From Leuconostoc gelidum subsp. gelidum KCTC 3527 (GTDB lineage Bacteria; Bacillota; Bacilli; Lactobacillales; Lactobacillaceae), in assembly GCF_000166715.1 (NCBI RefSeq), contig NZ_AEMI01000003.1:62001-126000 (forward strand): DNA of 64,000 nt, in the 5' to 3' direction. Under the pieces are notes generated by a model that was not told where the DNA came from, did not search any database, and worked only from the letters and a program-made list of their open reading frames with translations. Made by a program: the position numbers and the translations under genes. Below are positions 53,850-62,102 of this stretch, in pieces. Positions within the stretch are counted from its first letter, which is position 1. Each line of letters starts with the position of its first letter.

Positions 53850-53997
53850 AAGACTGAATTTTGATGTTCACCAGGATAGATTAGATGTGTATGGGTACAT
53901 GCAAAGGTTAGAGTCATTTTCAGAGGATTATAACGCTCGTACGATTAGTGTTTTGGCTGATTACGTCAGAGATCATTTTAGAAACTATAATGACTGA
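53850..53997 (+). pseudogene. Start-less gene fragment
   Basis: A frame without a start codon reads VHQDRLDVYGYMQRLESFSE and ends RDHFRNYND at 53997. It looks like the C-terminal piece of a helical protein. No family is recognised. Confidence 0.35.
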
Positions 53998-54013
53998 AAG
54001 GATAGTTTAAAAA

Positions 54014-54370
54014 TGATAAACACTAGAATTAAGATGCTAAGTGTTGTCGGGTTCTTCCTGATTGGCGCTTTTTTTAATACACAATTTCAAAAATCTCAAA
54101 TAAAACAAGCGACTGCCTCAGTTGCTAAATTATCAGCAACACAGTCTCTTACTACTAGTAGTGGCACATGAACTAAAGTGATTGATAATGACAATAAAAT
54201 GCCAGATGATAGCTTACCAAAAGACACTGTTAATGCATTGTTTAATGCGGGCTACGTATCCGATAAGCAAGTTCGTTAAACAATTTTTAGGGCAATTAAA
54301 TGCAAAGGGTAATGGGTTCATATCATTGACTTTAGGTAATATCATAAAGGGGGTCAATAATGGTACGTAA
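54014..54370 (+). pseudogene. Broken small exported protein
   Basis: The frame opens with a signal-like helix (MLSVVGFFLIGAFF) and stops at TGA after TTSSGT. In frame behind it TKVIDNDNKMPDDSLPKDTV continues to a stop near 54279, and a shifted frame gives LNAKGNGFISLTLGNIIKGV. So one nonsense codon (a TGG to TGA change would explain it) and one frameshift inactivate it. Unknown family; it is followed by another broken gene of similar type. Confidence 0.5.
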
Positions 54371-54804
54371 AGCACAATTTGGTTATTATGCCCTGGTGAT
54401 TATTTTGGCAATAACCAGCTTACGATTTAGTCAAATGATGTGGTAACAACATCAAACCTTATCACATTTGCATACACAGACTAAACAGTTGAAACATCAA
54501 AAAGTGAAGCAAGTTCTGGCAAAAAGTACGATTGACAAATCTAGTAATACTAATGCACAGTTTTTTAATCTTGCTTACAATTGGTCATCTGGATCAGAGT
54601 ATCAAAAGCGGGTGAAGAAAATAAATCAGGCAAGGGTAGTGACTATTATATTAGACACTACATTGAAATTGAGTTTATTCAGAAACGGATTGATCATGCT
54701 ATTTTTCGAAAACAGATAAATATGTCGTAATTAAGTTTGTGGGCTATTTGTCAGTGAATGATGAAACAAGATTTATTGATTTCTTATCTAATTTAGAAGA
54801 GTAA
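54360..54804 (+). pseudogene. Second broken membrane-anchored protein
   Basis: ATG 54360 after AGGGGG starts MVRKAQFGYYALVIILAITS and stops at TAA 29 codons on. Downstream, in frame, comes a helical part with HLHTQTKQLKHQKVKQ and NAQFFNLAYNWSSGSEY; a later frame ends VNDETRFIDFLSNLEE. The layout (one N-terminal helix, coiled region, C-terminal domain) resembles small accessory proteins of conjugative or secretion modules, but I cannot name it. Confidence 0.5.
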
Positions 54805-54807
54805 AAA

Positions 54808-54850
54808 GAGGCAGTGACTACCATTCCTAGTAGTTACTGTCTCTTTTTGT
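54808..54850. terminator. Intrinsic terminator
   Basis: AGAGGCAGTGACTAC pairs with GTAGTTACTGTCTCT (imperfect, G-U) and is followed by TTTTTG. Confidence 0.78.
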
Positions 54851-54898
54851 GTTTGAAAACAGATTATAATACGAGTATTTGGTTAAATACTGAAATAA

Positions 54899-55861
54899 TC
54901 AGAACCAGTGTCTAAAAAAACTTGTGTTAAATATTGACATAGGAGCCATTAAAAATAAAGTTGTATTTTGCACAGCTAGCACTGTGCCCACACTAATTAA
55001 AATACCAACATCTAAAAAGACTGATAAAGCTTCAATAATGGCATTAGCATCAGTAAATCGGCTAACAATTTCTCCTGTGCGTCGTGTAGCAAAAAAAGAC
55101 ATTGGCAGCTCAAATATATGTTTGATATACGATAAAATAATATCAATAGATAAACGTTGACCCATCACGATCAGTAAATATTCTCGTGCGTAAGATAGCA
55201 ACTGTTGAAGAATATAAGCAATAATGAGCCCAACTGAAACTATACCTAACGTGCTTTTCATATTATCTGGAATATATGTATCAATTATTCCCTGTAAATA
55301 ATATGAACCTAATATACTAACTAAAGTCACCATCAAAACAGCAATTACAATATTAATAACCAGTGTTTTTTGACGAACAATTACTGGTATAAATGAACGC
55401 AAAGATCTTTTCTTTCCTTTGATTGGCTTGTATGTTGGATTAGGAGCAATAAAAATGGCTACTCCAGTCCATTCCTGATTAAAATGTTCCTTAGTCATTT
55501 TAATTTTTCCAACCGTGCTATCTGGATCAGCAATTAAAATATTATTCCCTTTTACACCATAGACAACGTAATAATGCTGGTACTTACCTTCTTTATTAAC
55601 ATGCGCAATAAATGGGTATGGCAAATCTTTTGTATCAAATAAGGTTAAATCAGCCTGAATAGGTCTTGTATCAAAATTCAACGAATTAGCTGCCTTAACA
55701 ATCCCTAAAGCGGTCGTTCATTCTATATCCGTTTTTGCTATATATCTTAGCTTAGCTAATGACAAATAAGTTTTATAATTCGCCAATACCATAGCTAATG
55801 CAGTTACACCACAGTCTCGTTCATCCACTTGAGGTATATACCTTATTTTTCTAAAAAACAT
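54899..55861 (-). pseudogene. C39-peptidase bacteriocin ABC transporter, inactivated
   Basis: Reading leftward from ATG 55861: MFFRKIRYIPQVDERDCGVT, the C39 peptidase with catalytic Cys (DERDCG), then an in-frame TGA at 55720-55718 where the family has Gly. The frame resumes with TTALGIVKAANSLNF, the rest of the peptidase (HYYVVYGV with catalytic His, IADPD) and the first transmembrane helices. It ends at 54899 before the ATPase domain, so more than half of the usual 700 residues is missing. It would have cleaved GG leaders and exported the peptides encoded at 56330 and 56479. Confidence 0.85.
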
Positions 55862-56329
55862 TTCAAAATCCCCCATATTTTTTGTATATAAAATCAAAAA
55901 TAGTTCTCTCTAATTATTATTACAAAACGTTTATCAATTGTACAGTAAAAATATCACATAAATTAATACGGTAAGAAATATTTTTTGTTGTGTGCTGTAT
56001 AACGAAATTAATTTGTAATTTTATATACCATATAAATTATCTATGCTCATGTTGCTATTATAATAGCAATTATTTGTCTCAGTATAGTTGCTGTAACACT
56101 ATTTAGTTAGTGGGGTTTATTTAATAATATACAAATACTAATAAAAAACTATCATATTTTCCATTGAAAGTCTTCTCTGCCTTATTTCTTAGATCACTTT
56201 TCACTACTAAGAGTAATTTAACAGTATGTACTCAACATTGTATTTTTGATGTATATGACAATATGTCACAATAATTTTAAAAATAAAGATGTATAATAAA
56301 ATCACATGAAAGAAAGGAGGATAATTAAC
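55862..56329. other. Promoter region of bacteriocin genes
   Basis: About 470 bases with no gene. It must contain promoters for the leftward transporter pseudogene and the rightward peptide genes. TATAAT at 56292-56297 lies 33 bases before the first peptide start, and TGACAATATGTCA-like dyad sequence occurs near 56256-56269. No clear pair of regulator direct repeats was found. Confidence 0.45.
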
Positions 56330-56473
56330 ATGAAAGAATTAAATGATTTTCAACGCATTGACAATGCTGAATTGAATACAATATCTGGTGGTGGTTTTTT
56401 CTCAACTGCTGGAGAAATTGTTGGTTCGGGTCTATACTATTACTGTAAAGGTTGTTCAGCCATAAAGGGGTAA
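56330..56473 (+). CDS. Double-glycine bacteriocin precursor 1, 47 residues
   Basis: AAGGAGG stands 9 bases before the ATG. The leader MKELNDFQRIDNAELNTISGG has the conserved hydrophobic positions and GG cleavage site. The mature part would be 26 residues, GFFSTAGEIVGSG to the end CKGCSAIKG, with a GxxxG motif (GEIVG) and two close cysteines near the C-terminus. A partner with GxxxG is encoded 5 bp downstream, suggesting a two-peptide class IIb bacteriocin. I do not recognise it as a known member. Confidence 0.78.
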   Translation: MKELNDFQRIDNAELNTISGGGFFSTAGEIVGSGLYYYCKGCSAIKG

Positions 56474-56478
56474 ATGTA

Positions 56479-56628
56479 ATGAATGATAATGTTATTTTTA
56501 ATGAGTTGACTGAAACAGAGCTTAGCTCTATTTCCGGTGGAAAAGGATGGGGCTGGGTTGGCCTAATAGAACCCGCTTGGGACTTCGGTGGCGGAGTTGT
56601 TAAGGGATTCTCAAAACATATCAAATAA
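56479..56628 (+). CDS. Double-glycine bacteriocin precursor 2, 49 residues
   Basis: Leader MNDNVIFNELTETELSSISG plus G, then a mature part of 28 residues beginning KGWGWVGLIEPAW and ending KGFSKHIK. It is Trp-rich, cationic at the end and has GxxxG (GVVKG). The gene is 5 bp behind precursor 1 and just before a CPBP gene. The pair fits a two-peptide bacteriocin with a dedicated immunity protein; the local transporter is broken. Confidence 0.78.
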   Translation: MNDNVIFNELTETELSSISGGKGWGWVGLIEPAWDFGGGVVKGFSKHIK

Positions 56629-56677
56629 AGAATTGGAGAAAAAGGAGATATTTACATATCCCCTTTTTTTGAATAAC

Positions 56678-57271
56678 ATGAATTATAAAATTTTTAAAAA
56701 AATTGGAATATTATTTATTTTCAGCTTTATACCACAACTATTATTGCCGATATTTTTATTATTTCCGCATAACTTTTTGATTATTACAATTTGGTTTTTG
56801 TTCAGTATAGTATACATAATCTATACCCTAAAAAAAGTAATAAAAATAGAACCTTTCATTTTAAAATATAAACATATTATATGGATTTGTATGAGCTGCG
56901 TAGCCATATTATTAATACAGTACTGCTTTTCTATTTTATCTGAAAAAAAGGGATCATCATTTATTTGGAACTCACATTACATATACATATTATCAATTCC
57001 ACTAGCCGTTATCATTGGCCCTATATATGAAGAATTTATATTTCGTTATTACATTTCCGATAAATTATTCTTGAATGCAAGAAAATATATTACAATGATA
57101 GTGTCTTCGCTTTTATTTTCTATTTTTCATAGTCCAACTAATATTTCTTCTTTTGTAATTTATTTTATTTTTGGTATCATACAGAGTTTACTTTATAAAA
57201 AAACAAAGAATATCTATGCTCCAATATTTAGTCATTGTATAGTTAATGCTATAATCATAGTTTGTAACTAA
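56678..57271 (+). CDS. CPBP-family protein, probable immunity for two-peptide bacteriocin
   Basis: Membrane protein of about 197 residues with six or seven helices. Motifs: YEEFIFRYYI (EExxxR), FSIFHSPTN (FxxxH) and SHCIVNAII (HxxxN). The frame is open further upstream into the peptide gene; starts could be ATG 56678 or TTG 56669, with AAAGGAG at 56640-56646. CPBP proteins downstream of class IIb bacteriocins commonly provide self-immunity. Confidence 0.8.
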   Translation: MNYKIFKKIGILFIFSFIPQLLLPIFLLFPHNFLIITIWFLFSIVYIIYTLKKVIKIEPFILKYKHIIWICMSCVAILLIQYCFSILSEKKGSSFIWNSHYIYILSIPLAVIIGPIYEEFIFRYYISDKLFLNARKYITMIVSSLLFSIFHSPTNISSFVIYFIFGIIQSLLYKKTKNIYAPIFSHCIVNAIIIVCN

Positions 57272-57284
57272 ATATTATTGGTGT

Positions 57285-57346
57285 CATATGAAAAAGCTTA
57301 ACTTATCGGAATAGATTTGCCGAGAAAGCTAAGCTTTTTCATATCA
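57285..57346 (+). terminator. Long hairpin terminator
   Basis: ATATGAAAAAGCTTA pairs with TAAGCTTTTTCATAT across a branched loop that itself contains CGG/CCG. It ends the bacteriocin operon. Confidence 0.72.
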
Positions 57347-57533
57347 TAAATTACACAAATAATTCCAATAATCCACTCATAAATATTTTATAGTTAAAAA
57401 AAGTATATTTACCTATTAAACATTTAAACACTAATTATACTCAAATTTTCAGTTGACAGTGATTTTAATTATCAAAAACGTAAGGCAACTCGTTTATAGA
57501 TGCCATTTGCTTATTGTTTAAATAGTATATTTG
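57347..57533. other. AT-rich spacer
   Basis: No gene or clear motif is visible; contains an AT-rich stretch that might hold minor promoters. Confidence 0.3.
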
Positions 57534-57740
57534 TTAGTTACGATTAGAGTCATTACTACGTTTATTTTTGAAAATTATAGTCGATATTACAGTTAAGTAT
57601 AAACCTAAAATTAAACTCAATAAACTTAACCAAAAATGAACATCATATATTTTTAATTCCAGTAAGTTAGGAAAGATAAACATCAATATAATGCCAAACC
57701 AGAACTGTCTATCTTTATAGAATCTTTTTTTCAACTTCAT
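57534..57740 (-). CDS. Small two-helix membrane protein, 68 residues
   Basis: Protein with a basic N-terminus (MKLKKRFYKDRQFWFG), two hydrophobic helices (about 14-31 and 35-58) and a charged tail. It is encoded 25 bp after an XRE regulator on the same strand. Such XRE plus small-membrane-protein pairs are common in bacteriocin or competence regions of lactic acid bacteria, but its function is unknown. Confidence 0.55.
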   Translation of the reverse strand: MKLKKRFYKDRQFWFGIILMFIFPNLLELKIYDVHFWLSLLSLILGLYLTVISTIIFKNKRSNDSNRN

Positions 57741-57765
57741 AAAATGTATCTCATCTCAATTATAA

Positions 57766-58044
57766 TTAATTCTTGTACACTATTTCTCTAATGTCTGCTT
57801 CAAATATATCAGCTAAGTCTATAAGTGTATCTAAATTAGGTATACGGCTTCCTTCTTCATACCTAGACAGTGTTGATAGGCTAATATGCAACATATCAGC
57901 TAATGTATTTCTTTTTAATCCCTTTGGTACTCTTATTCTTTTTATATTAGGGCCAACATCACTAGAATGGCCACAACAAATCGCTAATAGATCTTTTTCA
58001 CTTAGTTTCTTAAAACTTACTATACTTTTTGAAAACTTAATCAT
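57766..58044 (-). CDS. Small XRE regulator with unusual N-terminal extension
   Basis: Protein of 92 residues. About residues 33-90 form an XRE domain (IKRIRVPKGLKRNTLADMLH, then ISLSTLSRYEEGSRIPN). The first 32 residues, with FKKLSEKDLLAICCGHS, look like a double-glycine leader (FxxLsexeLxxIxGG) in which GG reads CCG. Whether this is a chance resemblance or a fused remnant of a bacteriocin gene is not clear. The start at ATG 58044 has only a weak GAGA site. It probably regulates itself and the following small membrane protein gene. Confidence 0.62.
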   Translation of the reverse strand: MIKFSKSIVSFKKLSEKDLLAICCGHSSDVGPNIKRIRVPKGLKRNTLADMLHISLSTLSRYEEGSRIPNLDTLIDLADIFEADIREIVYKN

Positions 58045-58059
58045 ACAACATCTCACATA

Positions 58060-58470
58060 TTTTTTCGAGGATATGAATTTTAATTGTTCATTACTTCACT
58101 TAAGATAACAAATGCATCCATAGGAAATCATTTTTATACAATAAGCTTAGCACAAATTAATACGCTGTGTCATATTTAATTGTTATTTTATAAAATAACA
58201 TAATATCAATAGATTAAGAATATTGATTATTTACCTATTTTCCTGATTAAACAAAATTAATATTTTTTGTGCTTAGCTCTTACATTTTTAAATTATTATC
58301 TCAAAATAGTCTATTAAGATCATAACTTATGTCATACCCTAGCCCTTCACCATTATGAGCAATAAAAAAGGTGTCATAACTTAAAAGTTGTGGCGCTTTT
58401 TTTGTTGCTCGGATTTAATAAGAAGTTAGGTTATGACGTAAGCTATTGGCATAATGTATTATTATTACTG
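58060..58470. other. Gene-less stretch with terminator
   Basis: AT-rich sequence without supported genes. A hairpin GTGTCATAACTT / AAGTTGTGGCGC (58371-58396) followed by seven T is an intrinsic terminator on the plus strand, which implies a decayed plus-strand gene upstream. Confidence 0.5.
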
Positions 58471-58479
58471 TAACAACTG

Positions 58480-58758
58480 AAAAATATAAAAATTAAATCA
58501 TGTTTAGAGACAATTCAAAAAAATTATAATTTAAACTTTAGTGGATCAGTATCAAATGGCAATAATTCAGCGACAGATAGCAATATATCACCAGTAAATA
58601 GTTCTGATAGTGACACGAATGGTAAAAGTGCATACTGTAATACAGATGATATTGATTCAGCAGACGAAACAGGTAAGATTAAAGAAAGTAGCCTAATCAG
58701 TTCAGCCCTAGATAAAAAATACTCCGGAGTATTGACTTACGAGCACAGTACCAGAAGC
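58480..58758 (+). pseudogene. Fragment of Ser/Asn-rich exported protein
   Basis: A start-less frame reads TIQKNYNLNFSGSVSNGNNS and goes on with Ser/Asn/Asp-rich text (ISPVNSSDSDTNGKSAYCNT) and IKESSLISSALDKKYSGVL before running into the opposite HxlR gene. The low-complexity linker is typical of lipoproteins or surface proteins. It has neither start nor end. Confidence 0.4.
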
Positions 58759-59097
58759 TCATTTACTAGTATATACATCATTATAGTCTGTGCCCCAAAT
58801 TTCCATAGATTTTATGACAGGTTGAAGAGTTTTACCGAATTCAGATATTGAATACTCTGTTTTCACTGGTATTGTAGCGTATATTTTCTTGTTGATAATA
58901 TTATCTTCTTCTAATTCAGCAAGTTGACGAGCCAACATTCTCTTAGTAACATAAGGTAATTTTGCTTGTAGTTCCGAAAATCTTAACACATCAAATTCAA
59001 ATAAATGATATAAAATAACACTTTTCCACTTCCCAGAAATCACTTGCAATGTATTTTGAATCGGGCAACCCACATCACAATTATATATTTCTTTCAT
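58759..59097 (-). CDS. HxlR-family transcriptional regulator
   Basis: Winged-helix regulator of 112 residues. CDVGCPIQNTLQVISGKWKS and LPYVTKRMLARQLAELEEDN are HxlR signatures, with the usual N-terminal cysteines for electrophile sensing. GGGGAGAG precedes the ATG at 59097. It is divergent from the quinone oxidoreductase gene, as in many lactic acid bacteria where HxlR controls a zinc-less alcohol dehydrogenase-type reductase. Confidence 0.86.
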   Translation of the reverse strand: MKEIYNCDVGCPIQNTLQVISGKWKSVILYHLFEFDVLRFSELQAKLPYVTKRMLARQLAELEEDNIINKKIYATIPVKTEYSISEFGKTLQPVIKSMEIWGTDYNDVYTSK

Positions 59098-59286
59098 ATC
59101 TCTCCCCACGTACTACTAATTATTTTAACCTTACAATTAAATTTACCATTTTATGACATGTTTGTTAAGAGGGTGAATTTAATGTCACCTGGTGTTTTTT
59201 TTTTCACTGAGTGCCATTAAATTCACGTCTTAACATTTTTTTTTTTAAGTTTAACATAGAATTCATGAGTTACGAAAGGAAAAATA

Positions 59287-60315
59287 ATGAATTCTATTAA
59301 AGCAGTTGGATTTGATCAACATTTATCAATCGACAATCCTGACAGTTTTCAGGATATAAATATCAATGTACCAGAGGCTCATGGCCATGATTTGTTAATT
59401 CGAGTGGACGGCGTATCAGTTAATCCTGTTGATACTTTTGTCAGGAAAAGTGGTCGTAAAAACCGTTTAAGTAAACCAAAGATTATTGGTTGGGACGCCG
59501 TAGGTGTTGTTATCAATACAGGTAATGATGTGACCCTATTTAAAAAAGGAGATCGTGTTTGGTACGCTGGAGACTTTACACGTTCAGGTAGCAACGCTCA
59601 ACTTCAACTAGTAGATGAACGAATTGTTGGATTAGCACCAAAAAGGTTAAATGATGAACAAGCAGCTGCTGTTCCATTAGTAGGATTAACTGCCTATGAA
59701 TCACTATTTGAAAAAATGGGCATCAATTGGTCAGGAAATGAACATAAAACATTATTAATTATTAATGGTGCTGGTGGCGTTGGTTCTATGGCTATTCAAT
59801 TAGCCAATCTTGCTGGTTTAACGGTAATTGCAACAGCATCTCGTGAAGAATCTATATCATGGGCTAAAAAGATGGGTGCTGATCAAGTCATTAATCATCG
59901 TCAGGACTTGGTATCTCAAGTTCGAAAATTAAACCAAAAATATGTGGATTATATTCTAAACTTAAATAATTTAGACGCTCATTGGAATGAAATTGCTGAA
60001 TTAATTAAACCAGATGGTCAAATTGTGGCTACTACTGAAAATCACCGCTTAATTGATTTGCAAAAATTGACAAAAAAACGTGCCACATTTGCTTGGGAAT
60101 GGATGTATAGTAAATCATATTTTAAGACAGCAACAATGACATCACAAAATCAAATTTTGAATCATCTTGCTAAATTGTATATGGAGAATGCCTTGTTACC
60201 AATTAATACTATCAACTATCCATTAATTAATGCGTTTAATATGCGTAAAGCACATGCTGACGTTGAAACAGGATCAATGATTGGTAAAGTAGTTTTAACT
60301 GGTTGGGGAAAATAA
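59287..60315 (+). CDS. NADPH:quinone reductase/zinc-type alcohol dehydrogenase family
   Basis: MDR-family reductase of 342 residues. GWDAVGVV, the Rossmann NGAGGVGSMAIQL (about 156-168) and ADQVINH match the ZADH/quinone reductase group. The residues that bind catalytic zinc are absent. It probably reduces quinones or reactive carbonyls with NADPH. It is divergent from an HxlR gene, which would induce it under electrophile stress. A PEBP gene follows. Confidence 0.86.
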   Translation: MNSIKAVGFDQHLSIDNPDSFQDININVPEAHGHDLLIRVDGVSVNPVDTFVRKSGRKNRLSKPKIIGWDAVGVVINTGNDVTLFKKGDRVWYAGDFTRSGSNAQLQLVDERIVGLAPKRLNDEQAAAVPLVGLTAYESLFEKMGINWSGNEHKTLLIINGAGGVGSMAIQLANLAGLTVIATASREESISWAKKMGADQVINHRQDLVSQVRKLNQKYVDYILNLNNLDAHWNEIAELIKPDGQIVATTENHRLIDLQKLTKKRATFAWEWMYSKSYFKTATMTSQNQILNHLAKLYMENALLPINTINYPLINAFNMRKAHADVETGSMIGKVVLTGWGK

Positions 60316-60358
60316 AAAAATGTTCATTTAATTGAACAAAATAGAGGAAATTAATATT

Positions 60359-60895
60359 ATGAAAAATGAAGATATTGTATTTAATAATTTAGCTAAAGTT
60401 CCATATTTAACGGTTTCAGTTAGTGGTTTAACAAATGATGGCTTTTTTCAAAATAAGAATTATTCTGGAATGTTTGGCATCGAAGGTGGTCAAGATGTTT
60501 CACCAGAGGTTAGTTGGAATGACGTTCCTTCAGGTACAAAAAGCTTTGTAATGACTATGTACGATCCTGACGCACCCACTGAATCAGGATTTTGGCATTG
60601 GTCAATTAAAGATATACCAGCAGATATTACAACATTATCTGAAAATGCAGGAGATATTAACAGTGATAGTTTGCCAGAAAAGGCAGTTGCTATGCCAATG
60701 GACGCTAGAATGAATCGATATGTAGGTGCTGCACCTGCTAAAGGAGATCAACCACACCCTTATCACATAGTGGTTACTGCGTTAGACGTTGATGTTCTTG
60801 ATGTTTCTCCTGATAGTACGCCTGCCTTTATGAATTTCAATATGATTGGTCATGAACTGGCACGGGGTTCAAAAATTGTTTACGCTCAATTATAG
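60359..60895 (+). CDS. PEBP-family protein (YbhB/YbcL)
   Basis: Phosphatidylethanolamine-binding-protein fold of 178 residues. VSWNDVPSGTKSFVMTMYDP, DPDAPT and FWHWSIKDIP are family hallmarks; the later PHPYHIVVTALD contains the ligand-site HPY. AGAGGAAA precedes the ATG at 60359. Cytoplasmic; exact role unknown. It is probably co-transcribed with the reductase gene and ends at a terminator. Confidence 0.88.
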   Translation: MKNEDIVFNNLAKVPYLTVSVSGLTNDGFFQNKNYSGMFGIEGGQDVSPEVSWNDVPSGTKSFVMTMYDPDAPTESGFWHWSIKDIPADITTLSENAGDINSDSLPEKAVAMPMDARMNRYVGAAPAKGDQPHPYHIVVTALDVDVLDVSPDSTPAFMNFNMIGHELARGSKIVYAQL

Positions 60896-60901
60896 AAAAA
60901 G

Positions 60902-60936
60902 AAAAAAAGACACAACTGTTAAGTTATGTCTTTTTC
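60902..60936 (+). terminator. Intrinsic terminator
   Basis: AAAGACACAAC pairs with GTTATGTCTTT around a TGTTAA-type loop, followed by TTCCC after a T-run. Confidence 0.75.
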
Positions 60937-60985
60937 CCTAAACAAGTACGGAAAAATTAATTTTTTACAGTCTAAGTCATGTTAC

Positions 60986-61015
60986 TTGAAACTTGCTAAC
61001 CGAATTTAGTACAAT
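60986..61015 (+). promoter_or_regulatory. Promoter giving a leaderless ArsR transcript
   Basis: TTGAAA (60986-60991), 18-base spacer, TACAAT (61010-61015). The ATG at 61023 is only 7 bases after the -10 box, leaving no room for a ribosome site. Confidence 0.6.
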
Positions 61016-61022
61016 GTAAGAT

Positions 61023-61319
61023 ATGAAAGAAAAAGAAGAGTCACGTTCAAGTGAAGTCACGCAAATTATGGTCTTTAAGGCTTTATCAGATCCAGTAAGA
61101 TTACAGATAATTCAATACTTAAAACGCACCAATCACGAGGTAGCATGTGGAGAGGTAGGCTCAGCAATTAATATTAGTAAAACCTCAGGTTCATATCATT
61201 TTAAGTTACTACAATCTGCCGGACTGATAACAGCACGTAAAGAAGCAAGGGAGAAGTATGTGACTTTGAATAGACAAACATTTGATAAGTTTGTTAGTAA
61301 TTTTTATGAAAATCTTTAA
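61023..61319 (+). CDS. ArsR-family regulator
   Basis: Winged-helix regulator of 98 residues. FKALSDPVRLQIIQYLKR, the recognition helix ISKTSGSYHFKLLQSAGLI and EAREKYVTLN are typical ArsR/SmtB. The CxC metal site in the recognition helix is absent, so it is likely to be redox- or ligand-sensing. Its promoter suggests a leaderless mRNA. It precedes the NRPS-like remnant genes and probably controls them. Confidence 0.86.
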   Translation: MKEKEESRSSEVTQIMVFKALSDPVRLQIIQYLKRTNHEVACGEVGSAINISKTSGSYHFKLLQSAGLITARKEAREKYVTLNRQTFDKFVSNFYENL

Positions 61320-61360
61320 AATGGGTATTTTAGAAATATTATACGAAAATATTTTTTACG

Positions 61361-61393
61361 AAGAAGAATGCGATTAAGCATTCTTCTTTTTTA
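61361..61393 (+). terminator. Intrinsic terminator after ArsR gene
   Basis: AAGAAGAATGC pairs perfectly with GCATTCTTCTT around GATTAA, followed by a T-run. Confidence 0.88.
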
Positions 61394-61493
61394 TATATTT
61401 TATCTTGTCATATAATTTTATACGTGATAATGTAAAGTAGTAAATAGTTCAATATATTTTGAACTATAAATATTCATCTTTAGGAGATTAGGA

Positions 61494-62102
61494 ATGCAAA
61501 CTAAGACATTATCAACTGGTACTTCAATAACTAATACAGATAATTTAGCTGAAATGGTTATAGCAGCTGTTAAGCGCTCACCCAAACAAACTATTACTTA
61601 CGCAGGTTCAGATTCAGATTTAATGCAAACTATGTCTTATCAAGCAACGCTTGATGAGGCAGAAAAAATATTAATGAATTTACAAGATGCCGGTTTAAAG
61701 AGTGGTGACAATGTTGTTCTGGCATTAGAAAAGCATTCTGACAATATTCCATTATTATGGGCCTGTGTTTTGGGAGGATTTGTCCCTTGTCCTATTACAA
61801 TTAAAGTTTCAGACACTAATTTATGGAATAACACTTTGAAACATATTTCTGGATTGTTGGACAATCCTACGTTTATCATTGATAAGAAAAATGATATAAG
61901 AGGAATCTCTGCAGATGTGACTATTTCGTATGGGGAATTCGCAAGACCCGCGTATAAATTAGTTGCACAAGAGGCCGCAAGCATGATCAAAAAAACTAAA
62001 TTAGAAATCATTCCGAAAGCCTATCACATTGTTCCTGTCCAGAACCCAGATAGCTTTGTTAAAGCAATTAAAAAAAGTTTTGTTGAGGAGAATGTTAATT
62101 AA
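61494..62102 (+). CDS. Fusion of adenylation-enzyme N-terminus and hydrolase C-terminus, 202 residues
   Basis: Residues about 1-130 match the start of AMP-forming ligases of the fatty-acyl-AMP/NRPS adenylation type (LDEAEKILMNLQDAGLKSGD, then VVLALEKHSDNIPLLWACVL). Residues about 145-202 match the end of an alpha/beta hydrolase (LEIIPKAYHIVPVQNPDSFV) with its catalytic His. The ATP-binding core of the ligase and the Ser/Asp of the hydrolase are missing, so a deletion has probably joined two genes in frame. GGAG precedes the ATG. It overlaps the MFS gene by one base. Confidence 0.65.
   Translation: MQTKTLSTGTSITNTDNLAEMVIAAVKRSPKQTITYAGSDSDLMQTMSYQATLDEAEKILMNLQDAGLKSGDNVVLALEKHSDNIPLLWACVLGGFVPCPITIKVSDTNLWNNTLKHISGLLDNPTFIIDKKNDIRGISADVTISYGEFARPAYKLVAQEAASMIKKTKLEIIPKAYHIVPVQNPDSFVKAIKKSFVEENVN

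Noticed and set aside
54899-55861. Functional bacteriocin exporter
   Set aside because: The in-frame stop and missing ATPase domain rule out a working transporter unless sequencing is wrong.
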